Below, piece by piece: positions 42,926 through 51,034 of a DNA stretch of 64,000 bases. Source of the DNA: Kitasatospora sp. MMS16-BH015 (GTDB taxonomy: Bacteria > Actinomycetota > Actinomycetes > Streptomycetales > Streptomycetaceae); NCBI RefSeq assembly GCF_002943525.1, contig NZ_CP025394.1, positions 372,001-436,000 on the forward strand, given 5' to 3'. A model generated the notes under the pieces. That model saw only the letters and a list, made by a program, of their open reading frames with translations, was not told where the DNA came from and made no database searches. The first letter of the stretch is position 1. Each line of letters opens with the position of its first letter. The translations under genes and the position numbers were made by a program.

Positions 42926-44074
42926 TTGGCGGATCGGCTCACCGGAGGGGACTCCTCCCTGCTGCGGCGGATCAACGCGGCGGTCACGCTGCGCGCGCTG
43001 CGCGACGGCGAAGCCCTCACGCTCACCCAACTGGTCGGCGACACCGGGCTCTCCCGGCCGACAGTCGAGGGCGTGATCGAGGGGCTGATGGAGTCCGGGC
43101 TGGTCGCCGAGGTCGAGCAGAGCCAGGAGACCGGCCGTCAGCGCGGCCGCCCGGCCCGCTGGTTCCGCTTCCGCGCCGAGGCCGGGCACATCCTCGGCAT
43201 CGAGATCGGCGTGCACGAGATCCGGCTGGTGCTGGCCGACCTGACCGGGCGAGTGCTCGGCGGCGACGCCAAGCCGGTGGACGAGACCCTGGACGCCGAG
43301 GCCCGGCTGGGCTGCGTCCGGACCGCCGTGGCGGAGGTGCTGCGCAAGGCCGGGGTCTCCCGCGACAGCCTCTGGGCGGTGGCCGTCGGCACCCCGGGCA
43401 TCGTCGACCGGGAGGGCACCGTCCGGCTCGGCACCGCGATGCCCGGCTGGACCGGCCTCGACCTGGGCGCCCGGCTGCGCCGCTCCTTCCGCTGCCCGGT
43501 GGTGATCGAGAACGACGCCAACCTGGCCGCGATCGCCGAGCACTGGCAGGGCGCGGCCGTCGGCAAGGGCGACGTGGTCTTCGTGATGGCCGGGCTCAGC
43601 CCGGGCGCGGGCTCGCTGATCAACGGCAGGCTGCACCGGGGCTTCGGCGGCGCGGCCGGCGAGATCGGCGCCCTCCACCTGCTCGGCCAGGAGGCCACCC
43701 CCGAACGCCTGCTCTCCACCACCGGCAAGCCGCTTGACCCGCTGGACGAGGCCGCCGTGGCCCGGGTGCTCCGGCTGGCCCGCGAGGGCGACGCGGTCGC
43801 CCAAGGCGCGACCGACCGGTTCCTGCGCCGCCTGGTGCACGACGTCGCCGCCCTCGTCCTCGCCCTCGACCCCGAACTGGTCGTGATCGGCGGCTGGGCC
43901 CCCGGCCTGGAGGGCGTCCTCGGGCCGCTGCGCGAGCAGTTGGCGCAGTTCTGCCTCCGCGCGCCGGAGGTGGCGCTCGCCGCGCTCGGCGAGGAGGTCG
44001 TGGCGATGGGCGCGCTGCGGGTGGCCCTGGACCACGTCGAGGAACAGCTCTTCGCGGTCGACCCGCGCAGCTGA
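42926..44074 (+). CDS. ROK family transcriptional regulator
   Basis: The 382-residue protein has an N-terminal winged helix (LTLTQLVGDTGLSRPTVEGVIEGL) and a C-terminal ROK sugar-kinase-like domain (GIEIGVHEIRLVLADLTG, GTPGIVD, ENDANLAAIAEHW, GFGGAAGEIG). After AGEIG the usual zinc motif CxCGxxGCxE is absent, and the His after GEIG is displaced, so it is a degenerate ROK that may bind but not phosphorylate sugar. The TTG at 42926 has GGAAGGG 7 bases upstream. The GTG at 42866 would add a basic tail. Confidence 0.82.
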   Translation: MADRLTGGDSSLLRRINAAVTLRALRDGEALTLTQLVGDTGLSRPTVEGVIEGLMESGLVAEVEQSQETGRQRGRPARWFRFRAEAGHILGIEIGVHEIRLVLADLTGRVLGGDAKPVDETLDAEARLGCVRTAVAEVLRKAGVSRDSLWAVAVGTPGIVDREGTVRLGTAMPGWTGLDLGARLRRSFRCPVVIENDANLAAIAEHWQGAAVGKGDVVFVMAGLSPGAGSLINGRLHRGFGGAAGEIGALHLLGQEATPERLLSTTGKPLDPLDEAAVARVLRLAREGDAVAQGATDRFLRRLVHDVAALVLALDPELVVIGGWAPGLEGVLGPLREQLAQFCLRAPEVALAALGEEVVAMGALRVALDHVEEQLFAVDPRS

Positions 44075-44101
44075 TCCGGAGTGGGGCGTAAAGCATGGAG
44101 A

Positions 44102-44120
44102 AGGGGCGCGGGGCGCCCCT
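44102..44120. terminator. Hairpin between convergent ROK and GntR genes
   Basis: AGGGGCGC / GCGCCCCT form a perfect 8-bp stem with a GGG loop between the two convergent stops. Confidence 0.5.
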
Positions 44121-44132
44121 GTCTTGGTACAG

Positions 44133-44966
44133 CTACGCGGTCTTCGCCACCGGGGTGACCTCGACCAGGCCGGTCTCGCCGAAGGTGAGCTTGCAGGTGT
44201 CGGCGCGGTAGGTGGAGACGGCCAGGGCGACCAGTCGGCCGGCCGCGGCGTACTGGCTGGTGACCACCAGCACCGGCGTACCCGGCGGGCGCTCCAGCAG
44301 GGCGGCCTCCTCGGCCTCGGCCACACCGAGCTCCACCGCGCGGGACTCGCCGTCCACGCCCAGGCGCTCCAGCTGGCGAAGCACCGAACGGGAACGGTCG
44401 GGCTCGGCGGCGCCGCCGATCAGCTGCGGGACGGCGGGCAGGTGCGGCACGGCGGAGTCGGGCACGTGCAGCGACTCCACGGCCATGGTCAGACCCTCCA
44501 CCAGCCGCAGCCGGCGCACCGTGTGCACCGTCTCGCCCTCGGGGATGCCGAGCGCCGCCGCGAGCCGGGCGGACGCGGGGGCACTCACGCAGTCCACCGA
44601 GCGCCAGGCCTGGTTGCGCGCGCTGCCCGGCCAGCCCTCGTCCCGGCGCCCGACCGGCACGCCGACCCGGGGCGCCGCGATCAGGGTGCCGATGCCCCGG
44701 CGGCGCACCAACCTGCCCTCGAGCTCCAGCTGGTCCAGGGCCTGGCGCAGCGTCGCCCGGGCCACGCCGAAGCGGGCCGCGAGCTCACGCTCGTTGGGCA
44801 GCACCTGGCCGGTGGAGAACTCCCGGTCGATGGTGCGGACCAGCACCGTGCGCAGGTGCCAGTACTTCGGCTCCTGAACGCCCTGAGCGCTCTGCGTGCC
44901 CTGCACGCTCGCCGCACCGGTCAAGCCCGTCGTCGGCGGCAGCGCCGTCAGCTGTCCCTGTCCCAC
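44133..44966 (-). CDS. GntR/HutC family transcriptional regulator
   Basis: The protein has 277 residues. A 35-residue extension precedes a GntR winged helix (LPNERELAARFGVARATLRQALDQLELEGRLVRRRGIGT), followed by a UTRA effector domain (about 130-270). The GTG at 44966 has GGAGGA 5 bases upstream. UTRA regulators usually sense sugars, amino acids or their phosphates; the ligand here cannot be told. An AT-rich leader and promoter lie upstream. Confidence 0.87.
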   Translation of the reverse strand: MGQGQLTALPPTTGLTGAASVQGTQSAQGVQEPKYWHLRTVLVRTIDREFSTGQVLPNERELAARFGVARATLRQALDQLELEGRLVRRRGIGTLIAAPRVGVPVGRRDEGWPGSARNQAWRSVDCVSAPASARLAAALGIPEGETVHTVRRLRLVEGLTMAVESLHVPDSAVPHLPAVPQLIGGAAEPDRSRSVLRQLERLGVDGESRAVELGVAEAEEAALLERPPGTPVLVVTSQYAAAGRLVALAVSTYRADTCKLTFGETGLVEVTPVAKTA

Positions 44967-45077
44967 CGGGTCCTCCGCCCTGAAGGACTGCGGGCCGGCC
45001 CCGTACCCAGGTCTTGCGGCAGGTGGGAGGGGCGGGCTTTATCCGTCCTTCTTTATTAAAGGTCTTTGCAGTAACGG

Positions 45078-45107
45078 ACACTAGGGGGTGCCGCCGGAGA
45101 TGGTCAA
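45078..45107 (-). promoter_or_regulatory. Vegetative-type promoter for the GntR gene
   Basis: TTGACC (45107-45102), an 18-base spacer and TAGTGT (45083-45078) resemble a sigma-HrdB promoter. The leader that follows contains the AT-rich palindrome CTTTATTAAAG (45051-45061), a possible regulator site. The transcript would have a leader of about 105 bases. Confidence 0.5.
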
Positions 45108-45212
45108 GACCAATGACGGCCGGTCGATCGCCTCCGGACGGCATTCATCAACCCTTCACGAAGTGGGCGCGGTCGGTCGCCCGGCTCCGGCCAGGGCCGA
45201 TAGGCTGCCCCG

Positions 45213-46013
45213 GTGATCGTGACGACTGTGAATGTGAACGGCATCCGGGCCGCCGCCAAGAAGGGCTTCCTGGAGTGGCTGGCCGCCACCGAGGCGGACG
45301 TGGTCTGCCTGCAAGAGGTGCGCTCGGAGACCGCCCAGCTCCCGGTCGAGCTCCGCGAACTCGACGGCTGGCACGCCGTCTGGGCCCCGGCCGCCGCCAA
45401 GGGCCGGGCCGGCGTGGCCGTGCTCTCCCGGGTCGCCCCCTCCCGCACCCGGATCGGTTTCGGCTCGGCCGAATTCGACAATTCGGGCAGGTACGCCGAA
45501 ATCGACCTCCCGGGCGTCACGATCGCCAGCCTCTACCTCCCCTCCGGCGAAGTCGGCACCGAACGGCAGGAGGAGAAGGAGCGCTTCATGGCCGAATTCC
45601 TCGTCCACCTCGTCGAGCTGCGCGCCCGCGCCGCCGCCGAGGGCCGCGAGGTGATCGTCTGCGGCGACTGGAACATCTGCCACCAGCAGATCGACCTCAA
45701 GAACTGGAAGGCCAACCAGAAGTCCGCCGGCTTCCTCCCCGAGGAGCGCGCCTGGCTCACCAAGGTCTACGACGAGGCCGGCTACGTCGACGTGGTCCGC
45801 GCCCTCCACCCCGACCAGGAGGGCCCCTACTCCTGGTGGTCCTACCGCGGCCGCGCCTTCGACAACGACTCGGGCTGGAGGATCGACCTAAGTGTTTGTA
45901 CAAAAGGCCTGGCCGAGAAGGCAGTCAAGGCGTACGTCGAACGAGCCGCCACCCACGCCGAACGCTGGAGCGACCACGCGCCCGTCACCGTGGTGTTCGA
46001 CGTGGACAACTGA
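45213..46013 (+). CDS. xthA: Exodeoxyribonuclease III
   Basis: This 266-residue AP endonuclease / 3'-5' exonuclease is of the EEP fold. Motifs are VNVNGIRAAAKKGF, CLQEVRSE, GDWNICHQQIDLKNWK and the terminal SDHAPVTV. It functions in base-excision repair. Residues 226-231 (LSVCTK, bases 45888-45905) replace the usual segment before GLAE and are written in AT-rich codons very unlike the rest of the gene. All active-site blocks remain intact. Confidence 0.93.
   Translation: MIVTTVNVNGIRAAAKKGFLEWLAATEADVVCLQEVRSETAQLPVELRELDGWHAVWAPAAAKGRAGVAVLSRVAPSRTRIGFGSAEFDNSGRYAEIDLPGVTIASLYLPSGEVGTERQEEKERFMAEFLVHLVELRARAAAEGREVIVCGDWNICHQQIDLKNWKANQKSAGFLPEERAWLTKVYDEAGYVDVVRALHPDQEGPYSWWSYRGRAFDNDSGWRIDLSVCTKGLAEKAVKAYVERAATHAERWSDHAPVTVVFDVDN
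45888..45905 (+). other. AT-rich codon patch inside xthA
   Basis: Six consecutive codons (CTA AGT GTT TGT ACA AAA) are all rare in this genome and contain the perfect 10-base palindrome TTTGTACAAA (45895-45904). The flanking codons are ordinary GC-rich ones. The patch sits close to the junction with a 2-kb gene-poor stretch, so it could be an attachment-site core or a conversion scar. Confidence 0.5.
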
Positions 46014-46070
46014 CTGACGTGTGGTCTCCCCAATGCAGGCGAGTTCGATCTCTACCACGACCTCTATTAG

Positions 46071-46108
46071 GACCCCCTCTGACCTGCGGAAAGGCGCAGA
46101 GAGGGGTC
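46071..46108 (+). terminator. Hairpin after xthA
   Basis: GACCCC...GGGGTC with inner CTGCG-GAAAGG-CGCAG forms an interrupted stem-loop 57 bases after the xthA stop. Confidence 0.45.
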
Positions 46109-46134
46109 GGCTGCAGTACCTCTGGGGCTCGTGA

Positions 46135-46156
46135 TGTGAAATGAGTGTGAAATGAG
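46135..46156. repeat. 11-base perfect tandem repeat
   Basis: TGTGAAATGAG occurs twice in direct succession in the gene-poor region after xthA. It is low in GC relative to its surroundings. Confidence 0.9.
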
Positions 46157-47052
46157 CAGGGGCAGATCGAACTCACGATGATGACTCCTTGCCCTTGCCA
46201 GCACTGGGCAGTACGCCATCTCGCTACTCTCAGTAGCCATCACTCGGGGCTCCCGACTCAACGGGTTCGATCTCTCAGCGGCACTGCGCCACCTCAGGCG
46301 AAGTGCCACTCGTGCTCGTCAAGCAGCGGAGCCTGCCGTCATCGGGCCGCGCCGGCATGAGGGACGTGTAGTAGAACGCTTCCCGGCAGGTGGTCTGGGC
46401 CAGCCACAGGGCGGACAGCACGGGCGCGGGGCCGCGACTGGACGAGCAGTTCGGTGACGACCCCACTGGACGCGAGGGTCGTCGCCGCAGGGTCGGGACT
46501 CGCGCGCAGCACCTGGGCCGCCCGAGCACGCGGACGCCTGACCTGACAGCCCGCGTGCGGGGGCGCAGTCCCGCCGTAGCGGGCCGAGCGCTCTGGCGGA
46601 GCACCCGCACGCCCCGGCGCACTGCCGGCAGGCGGGCGCGGCCAGGTCAAGAGCAAGGTGGGACGGCGCAGTTGCGCGCTTGGCGCGCGGCTTGTGCGGT
46701 CCGGCCCACAAGGAGCTGTCGTCGACAGGAGCACGGACCTTGACAGGGTTGTTCGGCGTCCACGGATACGGCGCTCATGGCGCGGGCGGTCGCGGAGCGA
46801 GGGCGGGCACGCCCGCTGTGGGGGGCATAAGCACGGTCCGGCCAAGGAGAAGCATGCCTGGCCCATGGCGCCGCCGCGGGGCACGCGTCATGACCGGGCA
46901 GAACGGTTGCAGCCACCCCGGGCGTGAACTCCGGGGATGGCTGCGGGCGGCATTTCCGGGCGTCCCCGCACTGGTCCCCGCCAGTGCGGCAGACCAGCGA
47001 TCGGGGCGGCGTGCGGTGAGCGCCTGGCACTCACCGCAGGGCGGCAGGTGGG
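46157..47052. other. Gene-poor stretch without supported coding sequence
   Basis: Several long frames exist on both strands, but their translations are Arg/Pro/Ala-biased, share no family motif and lack binding sites. AGTTCGATCT-like strings recur at 46030, 46165 (inverted) and 46265 but do not fold into a tRNA. GC skew and third-position bias differ from the flanking genes. This is probably decayed or non-coding DNA. Confidence 0.5.
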
Positions 47053-47403
47053 TCAGGTGTCGGCGGCAGGTTCCTGGCCGTGCTGGGAGCGGCGGAGTTG
47101 TTCGTTGATGCGCAGGGCTTCTTCGAGTTGGTCTTCGAGGATGACGATGCGACAGGCGGCCTCGATGGCGGTGCCTTGGTCGACGAGGTCTCGGGCGCGC
47201 ATCGCGATGCGCAGCTGGTAGCGGGAGTAGCGGCGGTGGCCGCCCTCGGAGCGCAGTGGGGTGATGAGGCCCTGCTCGCCCAGGGCGCGCAGGAAGCCGG
47301 GGGTGGTGCCGGTCATCTCGGCGGCGCGCCCCATTGTGTAGGCGGGGTAGTCGTCGTCGTCGAGGTTGTCTGGGGTGTGGGGCCTGTCGGTCGTCGTAGT
47401 CAC
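47053..47403 (-). CDS. MerR-type helix-turn-helix regulator
   Basis: The 116-residue protein has AYTMGRAAEMTGTTPGFLRALGEQGLI as the helix-turn-helix, GGHRRYSRYQL as the wing (MerR signature), then one long helix (IVILEDQLEEALRINEQLR) for dimerisation. There is no C-terminal effector domain, so it is a short MerR like HspR or SoxR-sized proteins, but without metal Cys. The GTG at 47403 has AGAGAGG upstream. It is a plausible regulator of the nearby stress-type genes. Confidence 0.82.
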   Translation of the reverse strand: MTTTTDRPHTPDNLDDDDYPAYTMGRAAEMTGTTPGFLRALGEQGLITPLRSEGGHRRYSRYQLRIAMRARDLVDQGTAIEAACRIVILEDQLEEALRINEQLRRSQHGQEPAADT

Positions 47404-47436
47404 TGCACCTCTCTTGGTTCCTGGGGAACGCGTCGA

Positions 47437-47469
47437 GGGGCCCCGGCGCCATTGCGGCTCCGGGGCCCC
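47437..47469 (-). promoter_or_regulatory. Inverted repeat in the leader of the MerR-type gene
   Basis: GGGGCCCCGG / CCGGGGCCCC form a perfect 10-bp stem with a 13-base loop, ending 34 bases upstream of the GTG. It could be an operator or a leader hairpin. Confidence 0.45.
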
Positions 47470-48258
47470 GAAGGGGAACAACACCATCTACCGGCCTGGG
47501 CCGGGTTCCTTGTTCCGCAACTCCCCCAGGGTGGGGGTGTGCGGGGATCGCGTATGCGTGACCGGAAACCACCGTCCTCGTGCTCAAAAGGGGGTCTGCG
47601 GTGTCCGCCCGGGTGAATACCTCACGGGCCGGGCGATCCTGATGGCGCTCTGTCCCTCCGTTCATCCTCTGTACTGACTGATTGGCGAACTGCTCGGTAC
47701 TGCTGAACTTCAACTGCCTGGTCCGACAGCCAGCCCCGTCGCCCGTCCTGCTCACCTGCTCGGCTTGGAACCCCACTGCCGGACTCCCAGCACGCGCGCC
47801 CGCAGCCTGGCGCCTTCACTGGGATACCGCGTACCGCGACTGCTGGTACCGCTCAACTCAACTTCACTTGCTGGTACTGCACCTGCATCTACCGCGGTAC
47901 CGCTCGTTGGCGGGCCCCTGATCACTGCGGGCCGCCCGGCCCGGCCGCCGATCCTGTCGCCTTACTGCACCATCCTGGCTTCAGGACCCTGCCACCGTGC
48001 CGACCTGCGAACTTCCGTACTACTGCCCGCCAGTTCGTGTCTGGCGGGTACCGCTTGACCGCATCTACGAGAGAAACACTAGCCACGACACCGGGCAATG
48101 TCTACTCCAGCGAGCACAGATTTTTCCGTGTCCGCCAGGGAGGTATTCTCCGTCCCGCGCGGGGGCCGGACGGACCGGACCCGCAGTCGCAGCCCCATGA
48201 CGGAGGAAGCCGCGTTGAGCGGCTCAGGACCACGAACGGAACGAACGGGAGGCGAGCG
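47470..48258. other. Gene-poor stretch with degenerate GGTACTGCT/GGTACCGCT repeats
   Basis: No frame here has convincing codon bias. Between about 47690 and 47910 the strings GGTACTGC and GGTACCGCT recur at least four times in CAACTTCA-containing contexts, giving a loosely repetitive sequence. It may hold the promoter for the small stress gene at 48259. Confidence 0.45.
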
Positions 48259-48483
48259 ATGGAAGAGCGGCAGACAGCGCCACACGGGCGCACCTCCGAC
48301 CCGCATACCAAGGCGTCGCTGGTGGCCGCCATCGGCGAAGCCGTCCGCGACCGGGACGAACGGGTCCTGCGCCGGCTGCTGGCCCGCTTCGCCGAACAGG
48401 CCGCCATCGCCGACCTGCCCGCCCTGCGCGACGCCATCGACACCGCCCGGTGCCACGGCGACCGTCCGCCGGTACCCCGGTAG
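48259..48483 (+). CDS. Small helical protein of unknown function
   Basis: The 74-residue protein starts at ATG 48259 with GGGAGG 9 bases upstream. The core, SLVAAIGEAVRDRDERVLRRLLARFAEQA, is two amphipathic helices. A diverged copy (DAVITAIVVAVRTGDDDRIRELLPDLAECA) is encoded immediately downstream at 48543. Such short HEAT-like helix pairs occur beside stress genes in streptomycetes. No biochemical role is known. Confidence 0.65.
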   Translation: MEERQTAPHGRTSDPHTKASLVAAIGEAVRDRDERVLRRLLARFAEQAAIADLPALRDAIDTARCHGDRPPVPR

Positions 48484-48542
48484 CCGGCCCGGTACCGCCG
48501 CGCCCCGGATCAAGACCAGCGAGCCAGGACGGCCCGAGCCGG

Positions 48543-48866
48543 GTGGACGCCGTCATCACCGCGATCGTGGTGGCGGTACGCACCGGCGACGACGATCGCA
48601 TCCGGGAGCTTCTGCCGGACCTGGCGGAGTGCGCGGACGCCGCGGCGCTGTACGCACTGCGCGACGCGTCGGCCAGCGACCTGCCAGCTGCAGCGCGACC
48701 AGGTCCGCCAGCCCGGTCCGGCGCGGAGGAGGGGTGCCGACTGCTGGTGTGGCCGGAACGGGCGCGGGAGTTGGTGTCCGCCCACAGACGGGGGCACCCT
48801 GGGAGATGCAGATCACCGGCCACGGGCCCGGCCCGCAACCGGCACAACGGCGTGAAGGGAGCCTCG
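48543..48866 (+). pseudogene. Degenerate paralogue of the preceding small helical protein
   Basis: From GTG 48543 the frame encodes VDAVITAIVVAVRTGDDDR and ALYALRDASASD, clearly related to the protein at 48259. Coding character then dissolves into Arg/Pro/Gly-rich sequence with no stop, and the frame runs straight into the PRC-barrel gene at 48867. Either a frameshift has removed its stop, or a fused protein is made. Confidence 0.45.
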
Positions 48867-49223
48867 ATGATCCAGGTAGGGGACATCCGCGAGTGGCGCA
48901 CCCACGACGTCGTGGACGCGGGGGGCCACAAGATCGGCACGCTGGAGGCGATCTACGTGGACACCAGCACCGACGAGGCGGCCATGGCCACTGTGCAGGT
49001 CGGACTGCCCACCCGCCACCGCCTGGTCTTCGTACCCCTCGACGGAGCAACGGTGGGTCCGGGATACGTCAAGGTCGTCTACGACAAGGCCCTGGTGAAG
49101 GACTGCCCCGCGATCGGCACGGACGACGTCCTGCCCGCCGAGGACGAGGAAGCGGTCTTCCGGCACTACAACCTCGCCTACCAGAGCGGCGCCGCAGGCG
49201 AGCGCCAGCTCGCCCGGCGCTGA
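48867..49223 (+). CDS. PRC-barrel domain protein
   Basis: The 118-residue protein has a PRC-barrel at 1-80: VGDIREWRTHDVVDAGGHKIGTLEAIYVD, then VFVPLDGATVGPGYVKVVYDK. PRC-barrels occur in photosynthetic reaction centres and RimM; streptomycete stand-alone versions are usually annotated as stress-associated. The ATG has AAGGGAG 6 bases upstream. A hydrophobic mini-protein follows 27 bases later, probably in the same transcript. Confidence 0.85.
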   Translation: MIQVGDIREWRTHDVVDAGGHKIGTLEAIYVDTSTDEAAMATVQVGLPTRHRLVFVPLDGATVGPGYVKVVYDKALVKDCPAIGTDDVLPAEDEEAVFRHYNLAYQSGAAGERQLARR

Positions 49224-49250
49224 CCGATCACCCGGCCAAGGAGGCATGTC

Positions 49251-49415
49251 ATGGCCCTGTTCCTCCTCGTGGTCCTCATCGCCATCGTGCTCGGCCTCGT
49301 CGGCGCCGTCGTCCACGGGCTGATCTACCTGCTCGCCATCGGCATCGTGCTCCTCGTCGCCGACGTGGCCTTCCTCGCCGTGCGCTCGACCAGGCACCGA
49401 CGCGCCCTGCGCTGA
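49251..49415 (+). CDS. 54-residue hydrophobic membrane protein
   Basis: ATG 49251 with a perfect AAGGAGG site encodes two hydrophobic helices (MALFLLVVLIAIVLGLVGAV and IYLLAIGIVLLVADVAFLAV) and a basic tail (RSTRHRRALR). Short proteins like this sit beside PRC-barrel and stress genes in many actinomycetes. The function is unknown; a membrane-stress peptide is a reasonable guess. Confidence 0.75.
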   Translation: MALFLLVVLIAIVLGLVGAVVHGLIYLLAIGIVLLVADVAFLAVRSTRHRRALR

Positions 49416-49445
49416 CAGGCTGCCCCGCAACACTCGGCCCCGCCG

Positions 49446-49481
49446 CGGTCTCGGACGCACTCCGACGTGCACCCGAGACCG
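49446..49481 (+). terminator. Hairpin terminator after the hydrophobic mini-protein
   Basis: CGGTCTCGG / CCGAGACCG make a 9-bp stem whose interior also pairs (GCAC / GTGC), giving a long two-part hairpin 30 bases after the stop. Confidence 0.6.
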
Positions 49482-49881
49482 CCTTCGCCTCGCAGATCCC
49501 CCTCCCCCCAGCCCCTGGACACCACCACCGAAGCCACCCGCCGGCACACCGGCGCCGCCCTCACCAGCCTCGACGGCGAGCCCTGACGTGCTGTGCTCTG
49601 GCCCAACTCCCCCATGACTACGCACCCCTGTACGGCTGCGCCGACCTGACCGCCGCCGCCTGGCGAAGCGAACTCCGGCAGGTCGCACCGCGAGGTCCGC
49701 CGGCAAGGCTCAGCGCCCCCGGCTCGACCTGGAGCCGGGGTGACGCTCCAGCGGCTTCCAGACCGCAGGTTGGCGCGGCCCGACTCCTCACTCCGCTCAC
49801 AGCCTGGCGATCGGACTCACGACCAGCCCGCCTCACCCGGCTCCAGCCTCGAAGCGGGCACTTGGCCTCCTGCTCACCGTC
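49482..49881. other. Non-coding or decayed stretch
   Basis: Short stretches look coding (for example YAPLYGCADLTAAAWRSEL around 49615-49675), but no start, binding site or complete frame accompanies them. They are probably gene fragments. Confidence 0.4.
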
Positions 49882-50244
49882 TCAGGTGTCGGAGTAACCG
49901 AGGTCCCCGATTGTCCAGCTGCTGATGTCCTCGATGGCGATGCGGTACATGCCGCCGGTGTGGGGGAGGGCGAAGTTGCCCTGCAGGATTTTCGCGCGGT
50001 GGAGGTGGAGGTGCGTGGGCCGCGCGGGCGGGCCTTCGGCGGGCGGCGCGAAGAGTGCGGCGAACGGCTTCAGGTGCTCAGAGGCCTGGAGGACCTCCGC
50101 CACCCGCTCCCACCACAGGGACACCGGCGCGAGCCTGCCGGTGATCACCGCACCGGGGACCACCACGGTCAAGGACATCTGGTTGCTGTGCTCGGACTCG
50201 ACCATCGCGGCGATGTCGACGAGCAGCCCGTCAGGGTTCGACAC
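49882..50244 (-). CDS. GvpU-like small protein (tentative)
   Basis: The 120-residue protein has MSLTVVVPGAVITGRLAPVSLWWERVAEVL and a C-terminal half THLHLHRAKILQ followed by GMYRIAIEDISSWTIGDLG. The VxGxVITGxL opening, the middle WWERV helix and the closing HLHLxxA/ISxWxxG pattern resemble GvpU-type accessory proteins, but no other gas-vesicle gene is present. The GTG at 50244 is used. Treat the name as a weak family hint. Confidence 0.5.
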   Translation of the reverse strand: MSNPDGLLVDIAAMVESEHSNQMSLTVVVPGAVITGRLAPVSLWWERVAEVLQASEHLKPFAALFAPPAEGPPARPTHLHLHRAKILQGNFALPHTGGMYRIAIEDISSWTIGDLGYSDT

Positions 50245-50620
50245 GCGTCCCAGAGTAGGACACGGCGGTCGGTGTCCGGGAGTCCGCCTCAAGGCGGTGA
50301 CTGCGGCGCGTGCGGGGTGTCGCCGGCCTACGCGGCCGGGCTTCGACGGGTGCCCGCTGCCGCGGAGGCAGGCCGGCTGCTGCGCGGCGCACGGCATGAC
50401 GGCCCGTGAGGGCCGGGGTGGTGCCGGAATCGCGCTGGCCCACAGTGACGAACAGCTCGGTTCCACGGGTGGCGACGGTGAAGCCCGCGGAGTTGAGAAC
50501 CTCCGACAAGGCCAGGGTGAGCGCACTGCGGATGCCGCGGAACTCGGTGCGTCCGGCGGCGTCGACGGGATGCGGGGAGGCGTGGAGCGTCGGCCTGATC
50601 AGGTCCTCGCCCGGCCGCCA
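50231..50620 (-). pseudogene. Unidentified gene fragment without start codon
   Basis: In the minus-strand frame from 50620 a coding-like segment (EDLIRPTLHASPHPVDA, FRGIRSALTLALSEVLNSAGF, VATRGTELFVTVGQRDSG) is preceded by a TGA with no start between, and decays after about 50400. It looks like the truncated or frameshifted remnant of a small helical protein. The only possible start, TTG 50509, would discard half of the coding-like part. Confidence 0.4.
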
Positions 50621-50806
50621 TCATGTTCCGTTCCGGCTACCGCCGGGGCAGGGACCGGCGAGGCCCGTTCGACCTGGCCATCGGGATCAACGGCCGGGGC
50701 AGGAGCCCCCGGATGATGCCGAGGCGACGGTGCACCGTCGCCTCGGCGCAGGGACCACCCGCGAGCGGTGCGGCACGATCGGCCAAGAAGCGCGGGTCGC
50801 CCGGGG

Positions 50807-51034
50807 TCAGAGTTTGAACATCGCGGCGTACGGCTGGGTGATGCGTTCCTGCCGCGATCCGAAGTCGACGAGTACGGCGATGTCGCCGTCGCCTTCGACG
50901 CCGATGGCCCGGCCGAGGCCATAGCGGTCGTGGGTGACTCGGTCGCCGACGGCGAACCGCTTGAGCGGCGCCTGGACCCGGACTTTGAAGGGGCTGGTGG
51001 GCAGGGGCCGGCGGACTGCTGCTGATTTCGTCAT
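50807..51034 (-). CDS. Small Tudor/CarD-like SH3-fold protein
   Basis: The 75-residue protein has a core of FAVGDRVTHDRYGLGRAIGVEG, DIAVLVDFGS and RITQPYAAMFKL, which matches the Tudor-like fold at the C-terminus of PcrA/UvrD and the N-terminal fold of CarD. It probably binds RNA polymerase or nucleic-acid proteins; no partner is evident. AAGGA abuts the ATG at 51034. It is divergent from cspA. Confidence 0.65.
   Translation of the reverse strand: MTKSAAVRRPLPTSPFKVRVQAPLKRFAVGDRVTHDRYGLGRAIGVEGDGDIAVLVDFGSRQERITQPYAAMFKL

Noticed and set aside
45895..45904. TTTGTACAAA resembling the core of engineered lambda-type attachment sites
   Set aside because: A 10-base palindrome match is not evidence of a vector or lambda-family site; flanks do not match. 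Kept only as a composition anomaly.
46029..46275. GAGTTCGATCTC strings resembling tRNA T-loops
   Set aside because: No acceptor, D or anticodon arms could be paired around any of the three copies.
46339..46884. Overlapping frames on both strands after xthA
   Set aside because: No ribosome binding site, family motif or codon bias; translations are Arg/Pro/Cys-biased.
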